From assembly GCA_036388675.1 (NCBI GenBank), contig DASVRI010000013.1, positions 62,001-126,000 of the forward strand: a stretch of DNA of 64,000 nt. The letters run 5' to 3'. This stretch comes from DASVUS01 sp036388675 (lineage in GTDB: Bacteria > Armatimonadota > Abditibacteriia > Abditibacteriales > Abditibacteriaceae). Within the stretch, counting starts at the first letter, position 1. Each line of letters begins with the position of its first letter. The notes under the pieces were generated by a model. The model made no database searches, was not told the origin of the DNA, and saw only the letters and a list, made by a program, of their open reading frames with translations. Shown one piece after another: positions 16,485 to 25,713 of this stretch. A program made the translations under genes and the position numbers.

Positions 16485-17468
16485 ATGCAACGCAGAGTTT
16501 TCAACGGCAGCGGAGTGCAGGTTTCGGAAGTGGGGCTGGGCACCTGGCAAATCGGCGGCTCCTGGGGCAATGTCAGCGAAGAGGAATCGCTGGCGGTTCT
16601 GCGCACGGCAGCCGAAAGTGGCGTCACTTTTTTCGATACGGCTGATGTCTATGGCGATGGCCGCAGCGAAAGCCTGATCGGCAAGTTTCTTCAGGAAAGC
16701 AGCGCCGACATATTTGTCGCGACGAAGCTGGGCCGCTCGGGAACGCCCGGCGGTGCCGCCAACTTCTCACTGGATTCGTTTCGCCTGCATACCGAAGCAT
16801 CGCTGCGACGATTGGGCGTTGAAGCGCTCGACCTGACGCAGTTGCACTGCATTCCGACTGAAGTCCTGCAGCAGGGCGAAGTGTTCGACTGGCTGCGCAC
16901 CTTGCAGAAGGAAGGCAAAATCAGGCACTTTGGCGCCAGTGTCGAATCAATGGACGAGGCGCTACTCTGTTTGCAGCAGGATGGCCTCGCGTCGCTGCAA
17001 ATCATCTTCAACATCTTTCGCCAGAAGCCAATCAGCGCACTGTTTGAAGCGGCCCAGGCCAAAGGAGTCGCACTTATTGTGCGGTTGCCGCTGGCCAGCG
17101 GATTGCTTTCCGGCAAATTCACCAAAGAAACGCACTTCAGCACTGACGATCATCGCAACTTCAACCGCGACGGGCAAGCCTTCAACGTGGGCGAAACATT
17201 CGCCGGTTTGCCTTTTGAGAAAGGTGTCGAGCTGTCCGATGGGCTAAAAGCGTTGGTGCCGCCGGGCATGACGATGGCGCAGATGGCGTTGCGTTGGATT
17301 CTCGATTACGATGCCGTGACAACGGTCATTCCCGGTGCCAGGAACACCAATCAAGTTGCCGCCAATGTATCGGCCAGTGCTCTTCCGCCGCTGGGTGAAG
17401 AACTGCACGCCAAACTGCGCGATTTCTACGAGGCACAAGTGGCCGCGCACATTCGTGGGCCATACTGA
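16485..17468 (+). CDS. Aldo/keto reductase
   Basis: 327 residues with the full AKR barrel. GLGTWQIGG at the start, DTADVYGDGRSE near 52 with catalytic Asp and Tyr, VATKLG near 80 with Lys, and LTQLHCI near 120 supplying the His position. VIPGARNTNQV near 287 is the NADPH-binding loop. Cytosolic NADPH-dependent reduction of aldehydes or ketones is expected. It has a strong ribosome site (AGAGGAGA) seven bases before the ATG. It sits between clpP and clpX, which are more often adjacent, so it looks inserted into the proteostasis cluster. Confidence 0.93.
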   Translation: MQRRVFNGSGVQVSEVGLGTWQIGGSWGNVSEEESLAVLRTAAESGVTFFDTADVYGDGRSESLIGKFLQESSADIFVATKLGRSGTPGGAANFSLDSFRLHTEASLRRLGVEALDLTQLHCIPTEVLQQGEVFDWLRTLQKEGKIRHFGASVESMDEALLCLQQDGLASLQIIFNIFRQKPISALFEAAQAKGVALIVRLPLASGLLSGKFTKETHFSTDDHRNFNRDGQAFNVGETFAGLPFEKGVELSDGLKALVPPGMTMAQMALRWILDYDAVTTVIPGARNTNQVAANVSASALPPLGEELHAKLRDFYEAQVAAHIRGPY

Positions 17469-17619
17469 AGCGCAGTGACGGTTAACAAGTTTGTGCCGCA
17501 GTAACAAACGCCTGTGCCGGTGGATACAAACCTGAACTTCGCAAGTAACTACGTGAAGTTTATGCGCCCTCATCCTTGCACTACGATAATGTTACTGCGG
17601 CAGTCTTACTGTGACAGTG

Positions 17620-19692
17620 TTACTGCGGTGGCGCGATTTTCCACATGCCGAAACACTGACCATTGACCCAGACTTCACGCGTTCGAGGGTGAACGCGAAC
17701 TGCCGCCACTTCATGTGGGCCATCCTGCTGCGTCGCGCTTAGGGGTGTTGTAACCGTGAGGTTGCGCCATGTCTGACCGGCATCAATGGAGCGACAGATC
17801 GTGGCGTGATTGGCATACACGTTCGATGGCCCACCCGCGTACACAACTGCCGTGTTCACCGGGTCAACAGCCACTGTTGTGACGCGCACCGCACCGAATT
17901 GGTTCGCCGGTGTCGCAAGTGTCTTCCAGGTGCCGTTTTCCAGTTGCAGCAGCTTGTCTTCGGCAGCGACGTAAAAGCGGTCGCGCGCGGCATCATAAGC
18001 CATATCGAGGAACTTGCCCGGAACAGTAGCCGCCTTCGTCCACGTTGCGCCCTTGTCTGTGGAACGAACGATGTCCGCGCCTTTTTTGCCGTACAGAGCC
18101 GGTGTGCCCCTCGAACGGAAAGCGTAAACCGCATCACAGCCGGGCATGGCTGCCCAGGTGGCGCCTTTGTCGGTCGTGCGCCAGTTGGATGCGAAGCCAA
18201 TTCTGGGGTCAGTCGGGTCGCTATAACTCACATCTGGGCCGGAGAAGATGATAATCTCTCCAGCCGCGTCTTTGGCCAACGGCCATGTGGCGCCGCCATC
18301 GCGTGATACGCGAAGTTGCCGCTTGCCGCCCCACGATTCTGCATCGCCACCCCACATCACCTGAGCGTCCACAGCGTAGCCGCCATAACAGAAGCCCCCC
18401 CAGCCTTTGCCCGAAATGTCGCGGTAGTTCCAGGTTTTGCCGCCATCGAGCGTAAAGGCGCCGTTGTAGTCCTGAAAGAACAAAGCGACCGTATCAGGGC
18501 TTGTCGGGCTGAAGTTGAACATGCCGCCCAGCATGATGCCGTTGTAACCGTTGGCACTCCACGCCAGAGTTTTGCCGGCGTCGGTGCTGCGCGTAATCCA
18601 GTCGCCGCCGATACCAAAGAGAGTACTCGCTTCCGTGGGATGCCATACCCACACGCCATCACGGCGGTTAAACGGCAACGTGGAAAGCGTGTTGTCGAAC
18701 TTGATTTCTGCCCATGACTCGCCGCCGTCATTGGAATAGAAACGTGTCGTGCTGGCCCAAGTGTCGGTGTAGCACACCATGTTGCGCGCGTTGGCCGGGC
18801 TAACTTGAACGTTGCGCGCCGGCTTGTCGGCGGGCAGGCCGCTGTTGCGCCCGGCGGCAGCGAAGGTCAACCCTGCATCGGAAGACTTGAATACGCCGCC
18901 CGCACCAGAAATGTAAACCGTATCCGGCGCGCTTTGGATTGCATCCACGCCCCATGTCGCCTGGTCGCGAACGCGGCTGAAACTCACGCCGCCGTCGGTG
19001 CTGCGATAGAAGCCGGCGTCGCTTTCATTTGAGCTGGCAACATAAACGATGCCTTTGGTCGGATGTACTTTAATCTGCGAATTGCTCAGTTGCGTAGAAG
19101 CCTGCCGCCACGTCACACCACCGTCGTTCGTTTTCCAGATGCCGCTTTTGGGGCTGGCGAAATATGCGACGGTGCAGAAGCCGCGCGCCGCATCGAAAGA
19201 ACCGGCATCGAAGGCAATCGAGCCGCCGTGCGCTTCGGGCATCGGTAAGACATGCTTCCACGAGGAGGCTTTGTCGGTCGAAAGATAGAGGCCGTTCACG
19301 CCAATGTCGCCCACTTTCCAGCCGATGGAGTTGCCGCCCGCTCCGAGTACTCGATTGGCGTTGCGTGGATCAATGGCAAAGGCATTGGCGCCGCGCGTGT
19401 GCCAGCCCACGTTACAAGGTTCCCAGCGCTGTCCGCCATTCAGGCTGCGATAAAGGCCGCCCACATCGGTGCCCATCATCAGAAAGTCTGGGTCGGATGA
19501 AGAGATGGCCAGCGAACGAATGACCTGACCGCCTTCGCCGCCTTTGAATCCGGCGTCGAGGGTGGTTCGTGTGACGATAGGCAACGGCTGCCATTGTTGT
19601 GCATTGATGGCAAGAGCAGCATTGGCAGTTGCCTGTAAATGCCCGATGCCGATGGTCAACAATGCAGGAAAAAGGAGAAAGCGCAAAGTCAA
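17620..19692 (-). CDS. Secreted BNR/sialidase-like beta-propeller protein
   Basis: About 690 residues. The preferred start is TTG at 19692, with GGGAG upstream, because the signal peptide (LTLRFLLFPALLTIGIGHL then ATANA) then sits at the N-terminus; the frame is open to 19773. Repeated Asp-box motifs (KTNDGGVTW, RSTDGGVSF, RVSRDGGATW, RSTDKGATW, RSIDAGQTW) define a many-bladed propeller like GH74 xyloglucanases and sortilin-type proteins. Paired propellers of this size often make GH74-like enzymes, but the catalytic acids cannot be confirmed by eye. Probably exported and glycan-binding or glycan-cleaving. Convergent with the AKR gene. Confidence 0.8.
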   Translation of the reverse strand: MTLRFLLFPALLTIGIGHLQATANAALAINAQQWQPLPIVTRTTLDAGFKGGEGGQVIRSLAISSSDPDFLMMGTDVGGLYRSLNGGQRWEPCNVGWHTRGANAFAIDPRNANRVLGAGGNSIGWKVGDIGVNGLYLSTDKASSWKHVLPMPEAHGGSIAFDAGSFDAARGFCTVAYFASPKSGIWKTNDGGVTWRQASTQLSNSQIKVHPTKGIVYVASSNESDAGFYRSTDGGVSFSRVRDQATWGVDAIQSAPDTVYISGAGGVFKSSDAGLTFAAAGRNSGLPADKPARNVQVSPANARNMVCYTDTWASTTRFYSNDGGESWAEIKFDNTLSTLPFNRRDGVWVWHPTEASTLFGIGGDWITRSTDAGKTLAWSANGYNGIMLGGMFNFSPTSPDTVALFFQDYNGAFTLDGGKTWNYRDISGKGWGGFCYGGYAVDAQVMWGGDAESWGGKRQLRVSRDGGATWPLAKDAAGEIIIFSGPDVSYSDPTDPRIGFASNWRTTDKGATWAAMPGCDAVYAFRSRGTPALYGKKGADIVRSTDKGATWTKAATVPGKFLDMAYDAARDRFYVAAEDKLLQLENGTWKTLATPANQFGAVRVTTVAVDPVNTAVVYAGGPSNVYANHATICRSIDAGQTWRNLTVTTPLSATQQDGPHEVAAVRVHPRTREVWVNGQCFGMWKIAPPQ

Positions 19693-19804
19693 TTTAGGAC
19701 TCCCACAGGTGCCGCCCGAACTGGCACTCGATAGACATACCAATTCACCGCCGCTGCTGCTTTTAGAATGCAAACCTGCTATTCTAACCCGGTAATTAGG
19801 TGCT

Positions 19805-19860
19805 ATACCGAACCCCGAAGTGAGGGGCTAGTGCTTAGCCCTCACTTCGGGGTTCGGTAT
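19805..19860. repeat. Long hairpin repeat (CCCCGAAGTGAG type)
   Basis: Arms 19805-19830 and 19836-19860 are complementary with a single one-base bulge around a five-base loop. It contains GAACCCC, AAGTGAG and GGGGCTA in order. It lies between the divergent starts of the propeller gene and clpX, with no T-run, and matches the design of hairpins at 25036, 30861 and 31033. Confidence 0.9.
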
Positions 19861-20025
19861 CCATTCCTACATACTACACGGTTCCGGTTTCAAGTCGTGT
19901 TGACAGGGCAAACAGAATGTACCCACCGCGCTCCGTTTTCAAACGGATTGTAAAAAATTCAACAAAAAAGGCACACGAGCAGCGATTCTAAAAATAAAAG
20001 AGGCGAAAGTGTCGGCGCATCGTCT

Positions 20026-20053
20026 TTCACTGGACAATTGATTGCTGTATGCT
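20026..20053 (+). promoter_or_regulatory. Candidate promoter for clpX
   Basis: TTCACT at 20026-20031 and TATGCT at 20048-20053 are separated by 16 bases. This would start transcription near 20060 and leave a leader of about 35 bases with GAGGAG at 20081. Moderate match to sigma-70 consensus only. Confidence 0.4.
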
Positions 20054-20095
20054 AAGCAGCAAGTTAAGCATAAAGCTCCCGAGGAGTGCTATCCT

Positions 20096-21451
20096 GTGGC
20101 AATGTTTGGAGAAGACCGTGAAAACCTGCGGTGTTCGTTCTGCGGCAAGCGCCGCGAGCAAGTCGCAAATTTAATCGCCGGGCCGGGTGTCTACATCTGT
20201 GTCGAATGCGTTGATCTCTGCAACGAGATCATCGGCAAGGACGCGCGCCCGGAAGTCGCCGAGGCCAATACCAAGCTGATGGCGCTGCCCAAGCCAAGAG
20301 AAATCTTCGATGTGCTGAATCAGTATGTCGTGGGGCAGGAACGCGCCAAGCGCACGCTCAGCGTGGCGGTTTACAACCACTATAAAAGAATCGCGATGCA
20401 GGAATCGAGCGGCAGCGACGATGTCGAGCTTGAAAAGAGCAATATCCTGCTGATTGGCCCGACCGGTTGCGGCAAGACGCTGCTCGCCAAAACATTGGCG
20501 CGCATCATTAATGTACCGTTTACTATCGCCGACGCGACGACGCTCACCGAAGCCGGTTACGTCGGTGAAGATGTCGAAAACATCTTGCTGAAGCTGATTC
20601 AGGCCGCCGATGGCGATGCTGAAGCGGCGCAGCGAGGCATCGTGTATATCGACGAAATCGACAAAATCACGCGCAAGAGCGACAATCCCAGCATCACGCG
20701 CGATGTGTCGGGCGAAGGCGTGCAACAGGCGTTGTTGAAGATTCTGGAAGGCACTGTGGCCGCTGTTCCACCGCAGGGTGGGCGCAAACATCCGCAGCAG
20801 GAATACATCCAGATCGACACGTCGGGCATTTTGTTCATCTGCGGCGGCGCCTTTGAAGGACTGGACAAAATTGTAGAGCGCCGCGTGAGTGAAACGAGCC
20901 TCGGCTTCCGCGCCAAGCCGCAGAGCAAGATCTCGAATACGGCTCAGCGTGCTACGTTGCTGCACCAGACCACGCCAGAAGACTTGATGAAGCACGGCTT
21001 CATTCCCGAGTTCATCGGTCGCCTGCCTGTCACTGCGACACTGGAGCCGCTCGATACCGAGGCCCTGGTCAACATTCTGACGGAGCCGCGCAATGCACTC
21101 ACCAAGCAGTACGTCAAAATGCTGCACGCAGATGGCGTCGAGTTGAAGTTCTCGCCTGAAGCGCTGCGCCTCATTGCGGAACGCGCCATGGAGCGTCGCA
21201 CCGGTGCGCGCGCCCTGCGTTCGATTCTCGAAGAAACCATGACGAATGTGATGTATGAAGTGCCGTCGCAGAAGGGCATCGCACAGTGCGTGGTCGATGA
21301 AGAAACAATTCGTGACCGTTCCGAGCCGAAACTGGTAACTCGGGAGCAGCTTTTGCACGAAGGACGCGAGGAACGCGCCCGCGAAGACCGGACTCGTGAA
21401 GACCGAGGACGCAAAAAGCAGATAGACTCAATTGAAGTTGAAGCGGCCTGA
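20096..21451 (+). CDS. clpX: ATP-dependent Clp protease ATP-binding subunit ClpX
   Basis: About 451 residues. The N-terminal zinc finger has CSFC and, 18 residues on, CVECVDLC. AAA+ motifs are GPTGCGKT near residue 121, IVYIDEIDK near 185, and sensor regions with EFIGRLPV and RRTGARALRSI. The IGF-like ClpP loop region reads TSLGFRAK. A GTG at 20096 has GAGGAG nine bases upstream and is preferred; an ATG two codons later (20102) is the alternative. The C-terminal 35 residues are a charged Arg/Glu tail beyond the usual end. ClpX unfolds tagged substrates and feeds ClpP. Confidence 0.96.
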   Translation: MAMFGEDRENLRCSFCGKRREQVANLIAGPGVYICVECVDLCNEIIGKDARPEVAEANTKLMALPKPREIFDVLNQYVVGQERAKRTLSVAVYNHYKRIAMQESSGSDDVELEKSNILLIGPTGCGKTLLAKTLARIINVPFTIADATTLTEAGYVGEDVENILLKLIQAADGDAEAAQRGIVYIDEIDKITRKSDNPSITRDVSGEGVQQALLKILEGTVAAVPPQGGRKHPQQEYIQIDTSGILFICGGAFEGLDKIVERRVSETSLGFRAKPQSKISNTAQRATLLHQTTPEDLMKHGFIPEFIGRLPVTATLEPLDTEALVNILTEPRNALTKQYVKMLHADGVELKFSPEALRLIAERAMERRTGARALRSILEETMTNVMYEVPSQKGIAQCVVDEETIRDRSEPKLVTREQLLHEGREERAREDRTREDRGRKKQIDSIEVEAA

Positions 21452-21827
21452 AGAGTTTTGGATACTGCGGGTGTGAGTACTTACAATGAGTACTCAGGAG
21501 AAGCGCAGAGCTTGCCAAGGCAGAGCTTGCCTTTGCGAATCGTGCCGGTGCAAGAGCGTGTTTGAGGAGGCGTTGAGCGGAGCGGTTCGGGCATGAATCT
21601 GGCGCTAGACCGAGTTTTGCCAATACCGCAGAGTGTCGCCCGTCGCAGAGAATGTGAGTGACGGCCTAAGTGTGCAGGTTCCCCGGCCAACAGCCTGGAG
21701 CGTTTTGCTCGGAGCAGACAGCCGGAGAACGGATGGCGCAAGAATGATTGCGCCCAGGAAGAACCCGACAGGGGTTCAGCGGCCTCGTCAAAATAAGAAT
21801 GTGGCGAGGACGTGGTAAGGAGATACA
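21452..21827 (+). other. 376-base noncoding leader before the RRM gene
   Basis: No convincing gene on either strand. It starts with a promoter-like pair and holds short repeats such as AGAGCTTGCCaaggCAGAGCTTGCC around 21505-21535, and G-rich segments that could fold. I see no tmRNA, RNase P RNA, SRP RNA or tRNA signature. Because RRM-glycine-rich proteins of cyanobacteria have long cold-responsive leaders, this could be a structured 5' leader about 330 bases long; that is inference. Confidence 0.5.
21458..21487 (+). promoter_or_regulatory. Candidate promoter between clpX and the RRM gene
   Basis: TTGGAT at 21458-21463 and TACAAT at 21482-21487 are 18 bases apart. The -10 element is bracketed by GAGTACTT (21475-21482) and GAGTACTC (21488-21495), so a protein reading the palindrome would touch the promoter. 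Confidence 0.5.
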
Positions 21828-22262
21828 GTGGACAAACGGTTATTTGTGGGGAGCTTGCCCTACAACACGACGGAAGACGATCTGCGACAGTTGTTTGAGC
21901 AGGCCGGCACAGTGGAAGACGCGACGATCATCAACGACCGCGACACGGGACGCAGCAAAGGCTTCGGCTTCGTACAGATGGCGACCGATGAAGATGCGCA
22001 GAAAGCCATCGACATGTTCAACAACTACGAGATGAGCGGACGCCAGCTCAAAGTCAACGAAGCTCGCCCGCGTGAAGAGCGCGGTGGCGGCGGCGGTGGC
22101 TACGGTGGTGGCGGCGGCGGTCGTGGCGGCGGTGGCGGCTACGGTGGCGGCGGTGGCTACGGTGGCGGTGGCGGCGATTACGGTGGCGGCGGTGGCGGCT
22201 ACGGTGGTGGCGGCGGCGGTCGTGGCGGCGGTCGTGGCGGCAATCGTCGCGAGCGCTATTAA
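21828..22262 (+). CDS. RRM RNA-binding protein with glycine-rich RGG tail
   Basis: 144 residues. An RRM fold occupies residues 1-80, with RNP2 LFVGSLPY at 5-12 and RNP1 KGFGFVQM near 44-51. The rest is Gly-rich with Tyr and Arg (GGYGGGGGGRGGG), encoded by imperfect GGCGGT repeats. This is the architecture of cyanobacterial Rbp and plant glycine-rich cold-shock proteins, which bind single-stranded RNA. The GTG start at 21828 has AAGGAGA four to ten bases upstream. The tail could promote condensate formation. A perfect palindromic terminator lies 80 bases downstream. Confidence 0.95.
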   Translation: MDKRLFVGSLPYNTTEDDLRQLFEQAGTVEDATIINDRDTGRSKGFGFVQMATDEDAQKAIDMFNNYEMSGRQLKVNEARPREERGGGGGGYGGGGGGRGGGGGYGGGGGYGGGGGDYGGGGGGYGGGGGGRGGGRGGNRRERY

Positions 22263-22341
22263 ATCGTCTGATTCAAGCTGCGGCAGGCCGGGTGAGTACT
22301 CGATGTAAGCATCAGGGCAAGGCTGGCAGCTTCACACGTTC

Positions 22342-22377
22342 AATCCGATTGAGAGGGAATTCCCTCTCAATCGGATT
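22342..22377. terminator. Palindromic terminator between the RRM gene and lon
   Basis: A 36-base perfect palindrome centred at 22359/22360 (core GAGAGGGAATTCCCTCTC), followed by TTTCGTTTCTTTG. It would form an 18-base stem with a U-rich 3' side. It ends 30 bases before the lon start. Confidence 0.85.
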
Positions 22378-22406
22378 TCGTTTCTTTGTTAGACTGCATA
22401 TCTATC

Positions 22407-24926
22407 ATGTCCCTTGCTGCCAAGCCAAAATCAACCCGGTCGAAGCGAACACCTAAGAACAAAGAAGTTGCAAATACAAAGACCGCCATCCACACTTTGC
22501 CGGCTGTGCCGTTGCGCGGCATGGTGTCGTTTCCGTTTATGATGTTGCCCCTCTTCATCGGGCGCGAAAAGTCGGTGCGCGCGCTGGAAGCCGCCGCCGA
22601 AAAAGACAAGATGCTGCTGCTGGTCTCGCAGCGCGATGAAGCCAACGAGGAGCCCGGCACCGCCGATGTTTTCGGTTTCGGCACGCTCGCCGAAGTCGTG
22701 CAGATCATGAAGATGCCGGACGGCAACGTGCGTGTCGTGGTGGAAGGCCGCACGCGCGCGCGAGTACTCGAATGGGTCGGCGACGAGCCGCACATGGTGG
22801 CGCGCGTTGAAACCATCGAAGAAGAGACGACGGCGAAAACGACCGAGGTGCAGGCCCTGGCGCGGCGCTTGAAGGGCGAGTTTGAAACCGCGGTCAACCT
22901 GTCGAAAAGCATTCCGCCCGAAGCGCTGCAAACCGCGCAAAGCCAGGACAAGCTCGGCCCATTAGCCGACCTTGTCGTGAGCTACCTCGAAATCCCCGTC
23001 GCCGAGCGTCAGGCCGCGCTGGAAAACCTCGACCCGATTGCGCGCGCGCGCGATGTCGCCGGGCTGTTGCAGCAGGAGTTGCAGGTTCTCGAACTCGATA
23101 AAGAGCTTGATGCGCAGGTGCGCGAAGGTGTCGGTGAAAGCCAGCGCGAATATTTTCTGCGCGAGCGTCTCAAGGCCATTCAGGACAAACTCGGCGACCG
23201 CGATTCCAGTTTCAAAGAAGCCGATCAGTTGCGCGAACGTGTGGCCTCGGTTGCCATGACCGATGAGGCGCGCGAACGGGCGCTTTCCGAGATCGACCGA
23301 TTGGAGAAAATGCCGTCCATCGCGCCGGAAGTTTCCGTCATTCGCACCTATGTCGAACTGATGTGCGACCTGCCATGGGATAAGCGCACCGACGATAACC
23401 TTGACATCGCACGTGCGCAGGAAGTCTTGGACGAAGATCACTGGGCGCTGGAAAAAATCAAGGACCGCATTATCGAGTTCCTGGCGGTGCGCAAGCTGAA
23501 TCCTGGCTCCAAAGGCCCGATTCTGTGCTTTGTCGGTCCGCCCGGCGTGGGCAAGACCAGCATCGGCAAATCAATCGCCAAGGCGCTGGGGCGCGAGTTC
23601 ATCCGCGTCAGCGTGGGCGGCATTCACGACGAGGCCGAAATTCGCGGCCATCGTCGCACCTATATCGGCTCGATGCCGGGGCGTATCATCTCCGCGATTC
23701 GCCGCGTGAAAGTTAAGAACCCTGTTTTCATGCTGGACGAAATCGACAAACTAGGGCGCGATTTTCGCGGCGACCCGAGTTCGGCGCTGTTGGAAGCGCT
23801 CGACCCGGAGCAGAACACGGCCTTTTCCGACCACTATCTGGAAGTGCCGTTTGACCTCAGCGAAGTGATGTTCGTCGCGACCGGCAACCTGCTCGACCCC
23901 ATTCCGGCAGCGCTACGCGACCGCCTCGAAGTGCTGCGTTTTCCCGGCTACACCGAGTCGGAAAAGCACGCTATTGCGCGCCGCTTTCTGGTGCCCAAGC
24001 AGATGAAGGAAAACGGCGTCGGCCCGCAGCACATCACGTTTCCCGACGAGGGCATTACGCAACTCATCCGCGATTATACGCGCGAAGCCGGTGTGCGCAA
24101 CCTGGAACGAGAAATCGGGACCGTGTGTCGCAAAGTGGCGCGCCATGTCGCTGCCGATGATGCTACACCGGAAGTCATCGTAATGCCCGACCGCTTGGCC
24201 GAGTATTTAGGCGCACGCAAGTTTTTGCACGGCGCGGCGGAAGAAAAAGACGAAATCGGCGTGGCGCAGGGTTTGGCGTGGACTGAAGTCGGTGGCGAAA
24301 CGATGCCGATCGAGGTTTCGCTCGTGGAAGGCAAAGGTTCCACCAAGCTGACCGGCAACCTGGGCAGCGTGATGAAAGAATCGTGCGAAGCCGCCATGAC
24401 CTACGCGCGTGCTCATGCCGCTGCATTAGGAATTAGCGGCGACTGGACACGCAAGCACGATGCACACATCCACGTTCCGGCAGGCGCCGTGCCCAAAGAT
24501 GGCCCTTCCGCTGGTGTCGCGATTGCCGTTGCGGTGATTTCTGCCCTGACAGGAAAACCGGTGCGCAAGGAAATCGCGCTCACTGGTGAAATTTCACTGC
24601 GTGGGCGAGTACTCACTGTCGGCGGTGTCAAAGAAAAAGTGCTGGCCGCGCACCGCGCCGGGCTCAAAGAGATCGTGCTGCCGCGCGAGAACGAGCGTGA
24701 CATGGACGACATTCCCGAAGAAGTGCGCAATGCGCTTAAGTTTCACTGGGTGGACAACCTGGATGAGGCACTGGCCATCGCCATCATAGGCGGCAAAGCG
24801 CCAGCCGGTCGCAAGCGTGCTGGTAAGCCGAGTTCTCAAGACGAGCAGCCAAAAGAAAAAACGGGACGGCGCATCGCCGGGCGCGGCTCGCGACGTGTGC
24901 GGCGTGAAGTTAGCAACGCAGTTTAA
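22407..24926 (+). CDS. lon: ATP-dependent protease Lon (LonA)
   Basis: 839 residues. N-terminal substrate-binding domain with VPLRGMVSFPFMMLPLFIGR near 40, AAA+ module with GPPGVGKT near 378 and FMLDEIDKLG near 450, and a C-terminal serine-lysine protease with PKDGPSAG near 695 and GGVKEKVLAAHRAG near 740. Full length, with a 40-residue Lys/Arg-rich tail. The ATG at 22407 lacks a Shine-Dalgarno sequence, and a TTG 21 bases upstream is in frame. Lon degrades misfolded and regulatory proteins and completes the tig-clpP-clpX cluster. Two GAGTACTC copies are both read as RVL. Confidence 0.97.
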   Translation: MSLAAKPKSTRSKRTPKNKEVANTKTAIHTLPAVPLRGMVSFPFMMLPLFIGREKSVRALEAAAEKDKMLLLVSQRDEANEEPGTADVFGFGTLAEVVQIMKMPDGNVRVVVEGRTRARVLEWVGDEPHMVARVETIEEETTAKTTEVQALARRLKGEFETAVNLSKSIPPEALQTAQSQDKLGPLADLVVSYLEIPVAERQAALENLDPIARARDVAGLLQQELQVLELDKELDAQVREGVGESQREYFLRERLKAIQDKLGDRDSSFKEADQLRERVASVAMTDEARERALSEIDRLEKMPSIAPEVSVIRTYVELMCDLPWDKRTDDNLDIARAQEVLDEDHWALEKIKDRIIEFLAVRKLNPGSKGPILCFVGPPGVGKTSIGKSIAKALGREFIRVSVGGIHDEAEIRGHRRTYIGSMPGRIISAIRRVKVKNPVFMLDEIDKLGRDFRGDPSSALLEALDPEQNTAFSDHYLEVPFDLSEVMFVATGNLLDPIPAALRDRLEVLRFPGYTESEKHAIARRFLVPKQMKENGVGPQHITFPDEGITQLIRDYTREAGVRNLEREIGTVCRKVARHVAADDATPEVIVMPDRLAEYLGARKFLHGAAEEKDEIGVAQGLAWTEVGGETMPIEVSLVEGKGSTKLTGNLGSVMKESCEAAMTYARAHAAALGISGDWTRKHDAHIHVPAGAVPKDGPSAGVAIAVAVISALTGKPVRKEIALTGEISLRGRVLTVGGVKEKVLAAHRAGLKEIVLPRENERDMDDIPEEVRNALKFHWVDNLDEALAIAIIGGKAPAGRKRAGKPSSQDEQPKEKTGRRIAGRGSRRVRREVSNAV

Positions 24927-25035
24927 AGCTGGCTATTCGCTACACTTGTTCGGCGGAAAATTGCAACTCGGCTCATCTGTTGAGTACTCGTAGCAACAAA
25001 TACTTGCAAGTCACCCATACATAAAGGTCTCTATC

Positions 25036-25091
25036 AAGCCGGAGCGTGAGTGATGGGCTTAAGTCTTGGCCCGTCGCGCACGCTCCGGCTT
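25036..25091. repeat. Long hairpin repeat (GGAGCGTGAG type)
   Basis: Outer arms 25036-25048 and 25079-25091 (AAGCCGGAGCGTG) are perfect complements. An inner GATGGGC/GCCCGTC pairing with one G-U surrounds TTAAGTCTTG. It lies downstream of lon and of the convergent DUF2721 gene. It shares the CGTGAG...GGGCTTA order with the other hairpins of the window. Confidence 0.85.
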
Positions 25092-25152
25092 CGTTGTGCA
25101 TGAGCCCCAACCAGTACAAGCGGCGAAACTCTGCAATTTTGCAAACGCGACT

Positions 25153-25713
25153 TCAATTCGTTGACGGGTTCCCGCGCGATGCTTCGTTGCGTGCTCGGTC
25201 GCGCGCCTGCATTTCCTGTGTCAGAATCGCCGTGCGTTGCTGCAAGCTATCGACAGCAATGCGCGTTTCGCGCACCAGGAGCACAGAGCCGGACACAATG
25301 GAGATCACGGCAGCCACCCCAACTATAATGGCGATGATTTCAAGAGCGCGAATCATCGGACTTTGTCCGGTCGGCACCAGCACCGCGCCGATGAGGGAAA
25401 GAAGCGTAGCAGTCGCGAATGAACCTAACGCGATATAGAAGCAACGTAGCGCCTGCAATAGCATCAATGCGCGCTGCGAAGTCGCTGCCAATTCTTGAAG
25501 CAGCACGGGCGCACGCGAATTGGGGAGAGTTTCTGCATTCTCCAACTGAGCGGTCAGCGCTCGCGCGCGATCGGTGGCCCGTGCCAGGCGGTTACTGGTG
25601 CTCATGATTAGCACGGACGACGAATTGGTGAGCACTGCCGGCGCTGCAATCAACGACAACGCCGCGAACGGATTGATTTGTGGATCGACTGTAGCAATCG
25701 CTTGCAGAATCAT
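25153..25713 (-). CDS. DUF2721 family membrane protein
   Basis: 186 residues. Three hydrophobic stretches at about 14-32, 85-110 and 120-150 with long charged segments between them; INPFAALSLIAAPAVLTNSSSVLIMSTSNRLAR is the DUF2721 start. The protein family has no known biochemical role; members are small inner-membrane proteins. The gene is monocistronic on this strand, convergent with lon and divergent from nadD, sharing a 220-base upstream spacer with it. Confidence 0.82.
   Translation of the reverse strand: MILQAIATVDPQINPFAALSLIAAPAVLTNSSSVLIMSTSNRLARATDRARALTAQLENAETLPNSRAPVLLQELAATSQRALMLLQALRCFYIALGSFATATLLSLIGAVLVPTGQSPMIRALEIIAIIVGVAAVISIVSGSVLLVRETRIAVDSLQQRTAILTQEMQARDRARNEASRGNPSTN

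Noticed and set aside
20171..21358. 395-codon minus-strand frame opposite clpX
   Set aside because: Shadow of clpX, whose motifs on the plus strand are unambiguous.
21452..21827. Leader region as tmRNA, RNase P RNA, 6S or SRP RNA
   Set aside because: None of the conserved core sequences of these RNAs could be found by eye; 6S-like folding cannot be excluded without computation.
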